From JAIBJN01 sp963847985 (GTDB lineage Bacteria > Actinomycetota > Thermoleophilia > Gaiellales > Gaiellaceae): a stretch of DNA of 64,000 bases. Every line of letters starts with the position of its first letter. Position 1 is the stretch's first letter. The stretch spans positions 558,001 through 622,000 of the forward strand of contig CAWKBS010000008.1 of NCBI GenBank assembly GCA_963847985.1, written 5' to 3'. The notes under the pieces are model-generated. The model worked only from the letters and a program-made list of their open reading frames with translations, was not told the DNA's origin and did not search any database. Shown here piece by piece: positions 24,753 to 33,122 of the stretch. The position numbers were made by a program, and so were the translations under genes.

Positions 24753-25532
24753 GTGAAGCTCGCCGTCCTGGTCAAGGAGGTGCCGGAGGCGTCCGCGCGG
24801 ACGCGAATCGATCCCGGCACGTTGCGCCTGGACCGCAGCGGGCCGGCCGCGCTCAACCCGTTCGACGCGCACGCCCTCGAGGAGGCGCTGAGGGTCAAGG
24901 AGCGCACCGGCGAAGGCGAGGTCGTCGCGATCATGATGGCGCCGGCCCGCGGGGCCGAGTCGCTTCGCAAGGCCCTCGCGATCGGCGCCGACCGGGCGGT
25001 CCACGTCGCCGACGACGGGCTCGCCGGCTCCGACCTCGTCGCGACCGCGCGGGCACTGGCGAAGGCCGTCGAGCGCGAGCAGCCCGACCTCGTCCTGCTC
25101 GGCCAGCAGGGCGGGGACTCCGACGGAGCCGTCCTCTGGTCGGCGCTCGCCGACCTGCTGCGCCTTCCGGTCGTTTCGCAGGCCGCGAGCCTCGAGCTCG
25201 CGGACGGAAAGGCGACCGTGAAGCGCCAGACCGAATACGGCTACGACATCATCGAAGCGCCGCTCCCGGCTGTCGTGGCCGTTTCCGACGCGATCAACGA
25301 GCCGCGCTACCCGTCTCTCAAGGGGATCATGGGCGCCAAGAAGAAGCCGTTCGAGACACTCGGCACCGGCGACCTCGACCTGGCGGCCGACGAGGTCGGC
25401 GAGGCCGGCGCGCGCACCGCCGTGCTCGGGCTGGCCGCTCCGCCCTCCCGCGGCGAGAGTGTCCGCATCGAGGACGACGGCAGCGCCGCCGAGAAGGTCC
25501 TCGACTATCTCGCCGAGAGGAAGCTGATCTAA
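24753..25532 (+). CDS. etfB: Electron transfer flavoprotein beta subunit
   Basis: A 259-residue ETF beta subunit, opening KLAVLVKEVP with the AMP-binding segment DLVLLGQQGGDSDGA near residues 112-126 and LPVVSQAASLEL after it. RYPSLKGIMGAKKKP near 190-204 is the recognition loop contacting dehydrogenases. GTG 24753 is chosen since AGGA lies 8 bases upstream; TAGGAT at 24740-24745 could also be a -10 box. The partner subunit follows after a 164-base gap containing a structured repeat. Confidence 0.93.
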   Translation: MKLAVLVKEVPEASARTRIDPGTLRLDRSGPAALNPFDAHALEEALRVKERTGEGEVVAIMMAPARGAESLRKALAIGADRAVHVADDGLAGSDLVATARALAKAVEREQPDLVLLGQQGGDSDGAVLWSALADLLRLPVVSQAASLELADGKATVKRQTEYGYDIIEAPLPAVVAVSDAINEPRYPSLKGIMGAKKKPFETLGTGDLDLAADEVGEAGARTAVLGLAAPPSRGESVRIEDDGSAAEKVLDYLAERKLI

Positions 25533-25561
25533 GTGGCTCCCCCGGCGGCACCTTTCGGCGT

Positions 25562-25646
25562 CTGGCGGCTGCAAACCGGCGCCAGGCGTCGTCCTCAGTC
25601 GCGCACAGGCTCGCCGAGCCTGCACGCTCCCTGCGTCCTAGCCTGG
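25562..25646 (+). repeat. Two-hairpin intergenic element, copy A
   Basis: Hairpin 1 (CTGGCG 25562-25567 with CGCCAG 25580-25585) is followed by GTCCTCAGTCGCGC (25591-25604), a second hairpin with arms CAGGCTCG/CGAGCCTG (25606-25622), then CGCTCCCTGCGTCCTAGCC (25625-25643). The two outer sequences recur at 61624-61677 with a different inner palindrome. It separates etfB from etfA. Confidence 0.6.
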
Positions 25647-25696
25647 CTTGGTTTTCGCGCGCCAGACATCCGAAAATGCCACCGGAGGAGCCACTA

Positions 25697-26653
25697 GTGC
25701 CCACGCTCGTCTTCCTCGAAGACCACGAGGGCGAGCTCGTCAAGGGCTCGCTCGGCGTCCTCTCGAAGGCAGCGCAGCTCGGCGGGGACGTGGCCGCGGT
25801 CGTGGCCGGCTCCGGGATCACGGAGCTCGCGGCGCAGGCCGGCCGCTACGGCGCCGCGAGGGCCTACGCCGCCGACGACCCGGCGCTCGCCGCGCCGCTC
25901 CCGCAGCCGCGCGTCGACGTGCTCGCCGGGCTCGTGCAGGGGAAGGGCTTCGACACCGTCCTCTTCGGCTCGTCCGTGCTGGCGTCCGACATCGCCGCCG
26001 GCCTCGCCGCCCGCCTGGGCGCGGGGCTCAACTGGGACCTCGTCGACCTCGAGCTGCGCGACGGCGAGCTGGTGGGCAGGCGGCCCGCGCTGCAGGACTC
26101 CGTCTACGTCGACGTGGCCTGGAAAGGCGAGCCGCGGCTCGCGCTCGTCCGCTCGGGCACCTTCGAGCCGGTGGAGACGGGCGGCGAGGCCGAGGTCGAG
26201 GACGTCCCCGTGACGCTCGAGGACTTCTCCACGCGGGCGGTCATGGTCGAGCGCGCCCACGCCGAGAGCGAGGGCCCTTCGATCGAGGAGGCCGACGTGA
26301 TCGTCGCCGGCGGCCGCGGCCTGGGCGAGCCCGACAAGTTCGCGCTCCTCGAGGACCTCGCCGGCGCGCTCGGCGGCGCGGTCGCGGCGACGCGCGCAGT
26401 CGTCGACGCCGGCTGGTATCCCTACGCCGCGCAGGTCGGCCAGACTGGCAAGACCGTGGCGCCGAAGCTCTACGTCGCCTGCGGCATCTCCGGCGCGATC
26501 CAGCACAAGGTGGGGATGCAGGGCGCCGGCACGATCGTCGCCATCAACAAGGACCCGAACGCGCCCATCTTCGAGTACGCCGACGTCGGCGTCGTCGGCG
26601 ACCTCCACGAGATCGTGCCCAGGCTGACCGCGCTCGTGAAGGAGCGACGGTGA
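25697..26653 (+). CDS. etfA: Electron transfer flavoprotein alpha subunit
   Basis: A 318-residue ETF alpha subunit that holds FAD in its C-terminal domain: VIVAGGRGLGEPDKF (about residues 202-216), GQTGKTVAPKLYVACGISGAIQH in two halves (about 250-274) and AINKDPNAPIF (about 283-293). GTG 25697 is preceded by GGAGGAG at 7 bases. The TGA overlaps the etfD GTG. It accepts electrons from acyl-CoA dehydrogenases and passes them to the next gene product. Confidence 0.95.
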   Translation: MPTLVFLEDHEGELVKGSLGVLSKAAQLGGDVAAVVAGSGITELAAQAGRYGAARAYAADDPALAAPLPQPRVDVLAGLVQGKGFDTVLFGSSVLASDIAAGLAARLGAGLNWDLVDLELRDGELVGRRPALQDSVYVDVAWKGEPRLALVRSGTFEPVETGGEAEVEDVPVTLEDFSTRAVMVERAHAESEGPSIEEADVIVAGGRGLGEPDKFALLEDLAGALGGAVAATRAVVDAGWYPYAAQVGQTGKTVAPKLYVACGISGAIQHKVGMQGAGTIVAINKDPNAPIFEYADVGVVGDLHEIVPRLTALVKERR

Positions 26654-28350
26654 GCGTCAGCCCGGCGACGTTCCCGCCGCCGTTCGACTGGCGCGACTTC
26701 GTCGCCGAGCCGACCGACCCGCCGGACGAGCGCATCGACGTCGGCGTCCTCATCGTCGGCGCCGGCCCCGCCGGCCTGGCGGCCGCGGTGCGCGTCGGCC
26801 AGCTCCTCGAGGAGCGGCCCGACGTCCGCGAGCGGCTCGGCGACGTGCCGGTGGCGGTCGTCGAGAAGGGCCGCACGCCGGGAGCGCACCTGCTCTCCGG
26901 GGCGGTCGTCAATCCGCGCGCGCTGCGCGAGCTCTTCCCGGGGATGCCGACGGAGGACCTGCCGCTGCGGTCACCCGTCGTCCGCGAGGGCGTCTACTTC
27001 CTCACCCCGACGCGCCACGTCCGGGTTCCGGCGCCGCCGCCCATGTGGAACCACAACCACTACATCGCCTCGCTCTCGGAGATCGGCCGCTGGCTCGCCG
27101 AGAAGGCCGAGGAGCTCGGCGTCACGCTCGTCCCCGAGACGAGCGCCCGGACGCTCCTCGTCAGCGGCGGCCGCGTCGTCGGCATCCGCACGGGCGACCG
27201 GGGCCGCGGCAAGGACGGAGAGGAGCTGCCGACCTTCGAGCCGGGCTCCGACATCCGCGCGCGGGTGACGATCCTGGCCGAGGGGACGCAGGGGCACCTG
27301 GCCGGTGTCGCCTCGGAGCGCTTCGCCCTCGCCTCCAGGCCACAGGTCTACGCGCTCGGCGTCAAGGAGATCTGGGAGGTCGCAAGGCCGCTCAACCGTG
27401 TCATCCACACCATGGGCTGGCCGCTGCGGTCCGGGAAGAAATTCCGAGAGTTCGGCGGCAGCTTCATCTACCCGCTCGACGACGACCGGATCGCCCTCGG
27501 CATGGTCGTCGGCCTCGACTACACGGACGCGACGCTCTCCGTGCACGACCTCCTCCAGGAGCTGAAGACGCACCCGTTCGTGAAGCGCCTCCTCGAGGGC
27601 GGCACGCGGGTCGCCTGGGGTGCGAAGACGATCCCCGAGGGCGGCTTCCAGGCGCTCCCCGACCGCTTCTCGTTCCCCGGCGGCATGGTCGTCGGCGACT
27701 CCGCCGGCTTCGTCAACGTCCCGGCGCTGAAGGGCGTTCACTACGCGATCAAGTCCGGGATCCTCGCTGCCGAGGCTGCCGCCGGCGCGGTCGGGCCGGG
27801 GGGCACGGCCTGGACGCCCGGAGCCCTCGACGCCTATGACGAGGGAGTCCGCGGCAGCTACATCTGGAGCGATCTGCAGAAGGTCCGCAACGCGCGGCCC
27901 GCGTTCAGCAAGGGCTTCTACCGCGGCGCGATCTCGGCCGGCATCTCGATCACGACGCTCGGCAAGCTTCCACCCGGCACGAAGAAGCTCGAGCGCGACG
28001 CCGACGTGCCGGTGACCACCGGCGACCGGGCGAAGGCCTACCCGGCCGCGGACGGAACGCTCGTCTTCGACAAGCTCTCGAGCGTCTACCTCTCCGGGAA
28101 CAAGACGCGCGACGACGCCCCGAGCCATATCCGGGTGGACACGAAGGTCCGGCGTGAGCTGGCCGAGGCCTGGGTGCACATGTGCCCGGCGCACGTCTAC
28201 GAGCTTGCGGGCGATGCGAGCCCGGCCGGCAACGTCGTCGACGTCGAGGTCACCGCCTCGAACTGCGTCCAGTGCGGCGCCATCTCGGCGAAGGGCGGGC
28301 GGCTCACCCCGCCCGAGGGCGGGGACGGCCCCGAATACACCCAGATGTAG
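26650..28350 (+). CDS. Electron transfer flavoprotein-ubiquinone oxidoreductase family (EtfD/FixC-type), with altered Fe-S motif
   Basis: A 566-residue flavoprotein passing electrons from ETF to membrane quinone. VGAGPAGLAAA (residues 36-46) binds FAD, and GGMVVGDSAGFVNVPALKG (about 345) is the second FAD motif. The C-terminal ferredoxin-like part has MCPAHVYE and NCVQCGAIS. The family normally has four cluster Cys (one in CPA, three as CxxCxxC). Here the third of the triplet is Ile, leaving three. GTG 26650 overlaps the etfA stop. The rest of the protein looks intact. Confidence 0.9.
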   Translation: MSVSPATFPPPFDWRDFVAEPTDPPDERIDVGVLIVGAGPAGLAAAVRVGQLLEERPDVRERLGDVPVAVVEKGRTPGAHLLSGAVVNPRALRELFPGMPTEDLPLRSPVVREGVYFLTPTRHVRVPAPPPMWNHNHYIASLSEIGRWLAEKAEELGVTLVPETSARTLLVSGGRVVGIRTGDRGRGKDGEELPTFEPGSDIRARVTILAEGTQGHLAGVASERFALASRPQVYALGVKEIWEVARPLNRVIHTMGWPLRSGKKFREFGGSFIYPLDDDRIALGMVVGLDYTDATLSVHDLLQELKTHPFVKRLLEGGTRVAWGAKTIPEGGFQALPDRFSFPGGMVVGDSAGFVNVPALKGVHYAIKSGILAAEAAAGAVGPGGTAWTPGALDAYDEGVRGSYIWSDLQKVRNARPAFSKGFYRGAISAGISITTLGKLPPGTKKLERDADVPVTTGDRAKAYPAADGTLVFDKLSSVYLSGNKTRDDAPSHIRVDTKVRRELAEAWVHMCPAHVYELAGDASPAGNVVDVEVTASNCVQCGAISAKGGRLTPPEGGDGPEYTQM

Positions 28351-29291
28351 ACGCAGCCGCCGGCGTCGTCGCCGGGCGCCTGCCCCGCACGCCGCTCCTC
28401 TCCTCGGAGACGCTCGGCCGCTCGTTCGGCGGGCGCGCGTTCCTGAAGGCCGAGCTCCTGCAGAAGACGGGGAGCTTCAAGCCGCGCGGGGTCTTCACCA
28501 AGCTCGCCTCGCTGGGGCCGGAGGAGCGTGCGCGCGGCGTCATCTCCGCCTCGGCCGGGAACCATGCCGGGGCGCTCGCCTACGCCAGCGCGGTCGAGGG
28601 GATCGACTGCCTCGTCGTCATGTGGCAGGGGGCGAGCGAGCTGAAGCGCGCCGCGGCGATCGGCTACGGCGCGACCGTCGACCAAGAGGCGGCCGGGCCG
28701 ACCGAGGTCTTCGAGCGGCTGGCGCAGCTCCAGGAGGAGACGGGCCGCACGCTCGTCCATCCCTTCGACGACCCGTTCGTCGTTGCAGGGCAGGGAACCG
28801 TCGGGCGCGAGATCGGCGAGGACCTGCCGGACGTGGACGCGGTGGTCGTGCCTGTCGGGGGCGGCGGGCTCGTGTCCGGCATCGCCGTGGCGCTCCAGGG
28901 GCGGCGCGTGGTCGCCGTCGAGCCGGAGGGCTCGCGCGTTTTCCACGACGGACTGGCGGCCGGGGAGCCGGTGCACATGGCGCCGGTGTCGATCGCCGAC
29001 GGGCTCAACGCGCCGTTCGGCGGGACGCTCCCGATCCGGCTCGGACTCGAGCTTGGGATCGAGCCCGTGCTCGTCACCGAGGCCGAGATCCACGAGGGAT
29101 TTCGCTTCCTCTACCAGCGCGCGAAGCTCGCCGCCGAGCCGGCCGGGGCCGCCGGCGTGGCCGCGCTCCTGGCCGGGAAGGTGCCCGATGTGGAGGGCGC
29201 TAACGTCGCCGTCGTGGTCTCGGGCGGCAACGTTTCGGGCGAAACGGCCTCTGGTATCCTCAAGCCCGTTCAACCCCCGGCCGATCCATGA
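28347..29291 (+). CDS. Threonine/serine dehydratase-like PLP enzyme (start uncertain)
   Basis: About 314 residues of the fold-type II PLP family. TGSFKPRG holds the PLP Lys, SAGNHAG binds the substrate carboxylate, PVGGGGLVSG the phosphate, and VSGGNVSG ends the domain. No ACT regulatory domain is present, so it resembles catabolic dehydratases or serine racemases. Homology begins at a GTA (28347) that overlaps the etfD TAG; no ATG, GTG or TTG lies between GTG 28182 inside etfD and the conserved core. CTG 28380 is the first rare-start alternative. The 3' TGA overlaps rpmE ATG. Confidence 0.85.
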   Translation, partial: VDAAAGVVAGRLPRTPLLSSETLGRSFGGRAFLKAELLQKTGSFKPRGVFTKLASLGPEERARGVISASAGNHAGALAYASAVEGIDCLVVMWQGASELKRAAAIGYGATVDQEAAGPTEVFERLAQLQEETGRTLVHPFDDPFVVAGQGTVGREIGEDLPDVDAVVVPVGGGGLVSGIAVALQGRRVVAVEPEGSRVFHDGLAAGEPVHMAPVSIADGLNAPFGGTLPIRLGLELGIEPVLVTEAEIHEGFRFLYQRAKLAAEPAGAAGVAALLAGKVPDVEGANVAVVVSGGNVSGETASGILKPVQPPADP

Positions 29292-29512
29292 AGACCGACA
29301 TCCATCCCGACTACGTCCTGGCGACCGTGACCTGCTCGTGCGGGAACACGTTCGAGACCCGCTCCACGAAGGCCGAACTGCACGTTGAGATCTGCTCCGA
29401 GTGTCATCCGTTCTATACCGGCAAGCAGAAGGTCGTCGACACCGGCGGCCGGGTGGCGCGTTTCCAGAAACGCCTCGAGAAGGCCGGCGCCAACCGCTCC
29501 GACGAGCAGTAA
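29288..29512 (+). CDS. rpmE: 50S ribosomal protein L31
   Basis: A 74-residue L31 of the zinc-binding type: CSC at residues 16-18 and CSEC at 37-40 form the four-Cys site. IHPDY and PFYTGKQK are family hallmarks. The ATG overlaps the dehydratase TGA (ATGA). TATCCT at 29255-29260 might be a separate promoter. It heads the conserved translation block that continues through prfA. Confidence 0.97.
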   Translation: MKTDIHPDYVLATVTCSCGNTFETRSTKAELHVEICSECHPFYTGKQKVVDTGGRVARFQKRLEKAGANRSDEQ

Positions 29513-29521
29513 GGGCACGCC

Positions 29522-30439
29522 GTGAGCGCGCCTATCGGCGGCCAGGCGGTCCTGGAAGGCGTGATGATGCGCGGTCCTTCGGCTTGGTCGGTCGCCGTCC
29601 GCAAGCCGGACGGCGAGATCGCCGAGGTCAACCGGCCCATCAGTTCGTTCCTGCTCAAGCACCGCTGGGCGCGCCTGCCGGTCGTGCGCGGGGTCTTCGC
29701 GCTCGGTGAGTCGCTCGCCATCGGGTTCCGCGCGCTCGCCATCTCGGCGAACTACGCGGCGCAGGAGGAGGGCGAGGAGGGGGAGGAGGTCCAGACCGAG
29801 ATCTCCCGCGGCCAGCTCCTCTTCGCGTTCGGCATCGCGATCGGCTTCGCGCTCCTGCTCTTCAAGGTCTCGCCGGCGCTGATCACGAACTGGCTGCCGA
29901 TCGAGTCGACCACGTGGTTCGTCGTCATCGAGGGGCTCATCCGCGTCTCGATCTTCATCCTCTATCTCGTGCTCGTGGGCTTCATGCCGGACCTGAAGCG
30001 CGTGTTCCAGTACCACGCTGCCGAGCACAAGGCGATCAACGCCTACGAGGCCGGCGACCCGCTCGAGCCCGAGGTCGTCCAGCGCCACAGCCTGATCCAC
30101 GTGCGTTGTGGCACGGCGTTCCTGCTCTACGTGATGGTGATCGCGATCTTCGTCTTCGCCTTCGTCGGGCAGCCCGGCTGGTTCTGGCTGATCGCCTCTC
30201 GGATCCTGCTGCTGCCCGTGATCGCAGGCATCGCGTACGAGGTGATCCGGTTCGCCGGCAAGCACCCGACGAACCCGATCCTGCGCACGATCCTCGCGCC
30301 CGGCCTCTGGCTGCAGCGCCTGACGACGCGGGCTCCGTCGCTCGACCAGATCGAAGTCTCGATCCGCGCGCTCCACGAGGTGCTCCGCCTCGAGGGCCGG
30401 CTCACGCCGGAGGAGCGCAAGGTCGAGGTCATGGCGTAG
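29522..30439 (+). CDS. DUF1385 membrane protein
   Basis: A 305-residue protein with the DUF1385 opening GGQAVLEGVMMRGP and a central FQYHAAEHKAINAYEAG that looks metal-binding (His-x3-His plus acidic residues), then HVRCGTAFLL. Four hydrophobic helices (about residues 95-115, 125-160, 205-225, 230-250). It sits between rpmE and prfA, a position it keeps in many Gram-positive genomes. Function unknown. GTG start, 9 bases after rpmE. Confidence 0.88.
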   Translation: MSAPIGGQAVLEGVMMRGPSAWSVAVRKPDGEIAEVNRPISSFLLKHRWARLPVVRGVFALGESLAIGFRALAISANYAAQEEGEEGEEVQTEISRGQLLFAFGIAIGFALLLFKVSPALITNWLPIESTTWFVVIEGLIRVSIFILYLVLVGFMPDLKRVFQYHAAEHKAINAYEAGDPLEPEVVQRHSLIHVRCGTAFLLYVMVIAIFVFAFVGQPGWFWLIASRILLLPVIAGIAYEVIRFAGKHPTNPILRTILAPGLWLQRLTTRAPSLDQIEVSIRALHEVLRLEGRLTPEERKVEVMA

Positions 30440-30478
30440 AGCCGGATCTGCCCGCGCCGGGGCTATCCTGAGCCGGTC

Positions 30479-31534
30479 ATGACGGCGCAGATCGACAGCC
30501 TGGTCGACGAGCTCGAGCGCTCCTACGCCGAGGCGCAGGAGCGGATGAACGACCCCGATCTCTATTCGGACCGAAACGCCGCCGCCGACGCGGGGCGGCG
30601 CCTGAAGGAGCTCGAGGCCCCCCACAAGCTCGCCCTGGAGTGGCGCGAGGCGCGCGAGGACGCCGACGCGGCCCGCTCCGATCCCGACCTCCGCGAGCTT
30701 CTGCCCGAGATCGAGGAGCGCCTGGAGCGGCTGGAGGAGGACCTGAAGCTCGCGCTCGTCGAGCGCGACCCGAACGACGCCAAGGACGTGGTCGTCGAGA
30801 TCCGCCAGGGCGCGGGGGGCGACGAGGCGGCGATCTGGGCCGGCGACCTCTTCCGGATGCTCACGCGCTACGCGGAGCGCCGCGGCTACAAGTGGGAGGC
30901 GCTCGGATCGAGCCCGAGCGACGGCGGCGGCTACAAGGACGTCACTTTCGCGGTCAAGGGCGACGGCGCCTACTCCGTCTTCAAGTTCGAGGGCGGTACG
31001 CACCGCGTCCAGCGCGTCCCGGAGACCGAGTCGCAGGGGCGGATCCACACCTCCACGGCGACGGTCGCGGTCATGCCGGAGGCCGAGGAGGTGGACATCG
31101 AGGTCGACCAGAACGACCTCAAGATCGACGTCTACCGCTCGACGGGCCCGGGCGGCCAGTCGGTGAACACGACCGACTCCGCGGTGCGGATCACGCACGT
31201 CCCGTCCGGGATCGTCGTGGCCATGCAGGACGAGAAGTCGCAGCTCCAGAACAAGCTCAAGGCGATGCGCGTGCTGCGCGCCCGGCTGCTCGAGGCCGAG
31301 CTGCGCCGCCAGCGGGAGGAGCTGTCGGCGCAGCGCCGCTCGCAGATCGGGAGCGGCGACCGCGCGGAGAAGATCCGCACCTACAACTTCCCCGAGAACC
31401 GCGTCACCGACCATCGCATCAAGGTCACGCTCCACCGGCTCGACGCCGTGCTGGACGGCGACGTCGGCGAGCTCACCGAGGCGCTGACGGCCGAGGACCG
31501 CCGGCGCGCGCTCGAGACGGCCGCCCCGGCGTGA
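30479..31534 (+). CDS. prfA: Peptide chain release factor 1
   Basis: A 351-residue class I release factor reading UAA and UAG. GPGGQSVN (about residues 222-229) holds the universal GGQ that triggers peptide release; RVPETESQGRIHTS (about 178-191) carries the RF1 codon-recognition region nearby. The N-terminal domain is a long charged coiled coil. TATCCT (30464-30469) ends 9 bases before the ATG, suggesting a promoter with a very short leader. The stop overlaps the prmC GTG. Confidence 0.96.
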   Translation: MTAQIDSLVDELERSYAEAQERMNDPDLYSDRNAAADAGRRLKELEAPHKLALEWREAREDADAARSDPDLRELLPEIEERLERLEEDLKLALVERDPNDAKDVVVEIRQGAGGDEAAIWAGDLFRMLTRYAERRGYKWEALGSSPSDGGGYKDVTFAVKGDGAYSVFKFEGGTHRVQRVPETESQGRIHTSTATVAVMPEAEEVDIEVDQNDLKIDVYRSTGPGGQSVNTTDSAVRITHVPSGIVVAMQDEKSQLQNKLKAMRVLRARLLEAELRRQREELSAQRRSQIGSGDRAEKIRTYNFPENRVTDHRIKVTLHRLDAVLDGDVGELTEALTAEDRRRALETAAPA

Positions 31535-32359
31535 GCCCGCTCGAGGCGGTGCACGAGGTCGCGCGCGAGCTCGACGCGGCCGGCGTCCCCTCGCCGCGCG
31601 TGGACGCGGAGCTGCTGGTCGCGGAGGTGCTCGGGCTCACCCGCTCCGGTCTCTACGCCTCGGACCGCGCGCTCGACGAGGAGGAGCTTGGGCGGCTCGG
31701 GGAGCTGGTCGCGCGGCGGCGCGCCCGGGAGCCGCTCGCCTACGTCCTCGGGGAGTGGGGCTTCCGGCGGCTGACCCTCACGGTGGACGGGCGGGCGCTC
31801 GTTCCCCGGCCCGAGACCGAGGTGGTCGTCGAGCGCTGCCTGGACTTTCTGAGCGGGCTCGAGGCGCCGCGCGCTCTCGACGTCGGCACGGGCTCCGGCG
31901 CGATCGCGCTCGCGATCGCCGACGAGCACCCGGGCGTCACGGTCGTCGCGGTCGACAGCTCCGAGGACGCGCTCGCCCTCGCGCGCGAGAACCTGGCGCG
32001 CACCGGCCTGGGCAGTCGGGTCGAGCTGCGCCGGCGGCGACCTGCTCGGCGGCCTCGACGGGCCCTTCGACCTCGTCGTCTCCAACCCGCCCTACGTGCC
32101 GCCGCGGGAGTTCCCCGCGCTCCAGCCCGAGATCCGGCTCTACGAGCCGTACGAAGCGGTCGTCGGCGACCACGTCTGGCAGCGCGTCGCGCGCGACGCG
32201 CTGCGCGTCCTTCCCCCGGGCGGCCGCCTCGTCCTCGAATGCGGCGACGGCCAGGCCGCCGAGGTGGCCGAGGGCCTCACCGCCCTCGGCTACGAGGGCG
32301 TCCTGCGCACCCCGGACCTGGCGGGCCGCGACCGCGCGGTCGAAGGGCACCGTCCCTAG
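31531..32359 (+). pseudogene. prmC: Release factor glutamine methyltransferase with +1 frameshift
   Basis: The enzyme methylates the GGQ glutamine of release factors. The N-terminal part (ARRRAREPLAYVLGEWGF, LDVGTGSGAIALAIA) reads from GTG 31531 in one frame to about 32035. The rest, with the catalytic SNPPYVPPREF motif, continues in the next frame to TAG 32357. An extra base near 32035 in CGCCGGCGGCGACC explains it: removing one base restores an ordinary 275-residue PrmC. The position directly after prfA is typical. Either a disabled gene, programmed shift or sequence error; error seems likeliest. Confidence 0.85.
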
Positions 32360-32367
32360 CAGCCACG

Positions 32368-32477
32368 CCCCGGTGCCTGGCACCGGGGCTGGCCCCCGCG
32401 GACGCGCCAGCGGCGGCGCACGGCACACTTCACGGCGTGGAGCGCGCAGGGGACATGGCCAAGTGCCTGGCACCGGG
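32368..32477. repeat. Paired GTGCCTGGCACC palindromes in intergenic region
   Basis: Two copies of GTGCCTGGCACCGGG lie at 32373-32387 and 32463-32477, facing the same way. The first is embedded in a longer perfect palindrome, CCCCGGTGCC-T-GGCACCGGGG (32368-32388). The stretch fills the 139 bases between prmC and tsaC and looks like a small dispersed extragenic repeat. The second copy ends 21 bases before the tsaC start. Confidence 0.6.
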
Positions 32478-32498
32478 ACGTGGCCGGAGGGGACGGCC

Positions 32499-33113
32499 GT
32501 GAGCGACGACGCGGTCGCGGCGCTGCGCGCCGGGCAGCTCGTCGTGCTGCCGACCGACACCGTCTACGGGCTCTGCGCGGATGCCTACCGGGAGCGGCAC
32601 TGCCTGCGGCTGTACGCCGCGAAGCGGCGGCCGGAGTCCATGCCGGTGCAGCTCCTGGCGGCCGACCTGGACGCGATCCTCGACGCCGTGCCCGAGGCGC
32701 GCGGGCGGGGCGCCGTGGTCGCTCGGGCGCTCCTCCCCGGCCCGTACACGCTGATCCTCCCGAACCCGGCTCGACGGTTCCGTTGGCTCGGCGGGACGAG
32801 GCCCGACACCGTCGGCGTGCGGGTCCCGGAGCTGCCGCCGCAGGCGCTCGCGGTCGTCCGCCGCGTCGGAGCCGTCGCAGCGACGAGCGCGAACCTCCAC
32901 GGCGAGCCCGACCCGGCCCGGCTCGAGGACGTCCCGAGGGAGCTCCTCGACGCCTGCGGCGCCGCCGTCGACGGAGGCGAGCTGCCCGGGACGCCGTCCA
33001 CGGTGCTCGATCTCACCGGAGCCGAGCCGAGCGTCCTGCGGGAGGGCGCCGTGCCCGCGGAGGAGGCTCTGGCGCGAGCCCGCGAGGCCCTCTCCGTAGG
33101 GGCCGGGGGCTAG
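32499..33113 (+). CDS. tsaC: L-threonylcarbamoyladenylate synthase (Sua5/YrdC family)
   Basis: A 204-residue protein that makes threonylcarbamoyl-AMP for the t6A37 modification of tRNAs. VLPTDTVYGLCADA binds substrate at the N-terminus. KRRPESMPVQ is the KxRxxxxP-type motif, GPYTLILP and VGVRVPE follow, and TSANLHGEP ends the core. GTG 32499 has GGAGG about 8 bases upstream. It keeps the usual place after prmC. No Sua5 C-terminal domain, so the short YrdC form. Confidence 0.93.
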   Translation: MSDDAVAALRAGQLVVLPTDTVYGLCADAYRERHCLRLYAAKRRPESMPVQLLAADLDAILDAVPEARGRGAVVARALLPGPYTLILPNPARRFRWLGGTRPDTVGVRVPELPPQALAVVRRVGAVAATSANLHGEPDPARLEDVPRELLDACGAAVDGGELPGTPSTVLDLTGAEPSVLREGAVPAEEALARAREALSVGAGG

Positions 33114-33122
33114 ACTCAGCCC

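Noticed and set aside
29255..29260. TATCCT as a certain rpmE promoter
   Set aside because: It lies inside the dehydratase gene, lacks a -35 partner and is 27 bases from the ATG; kept only as a possibility.
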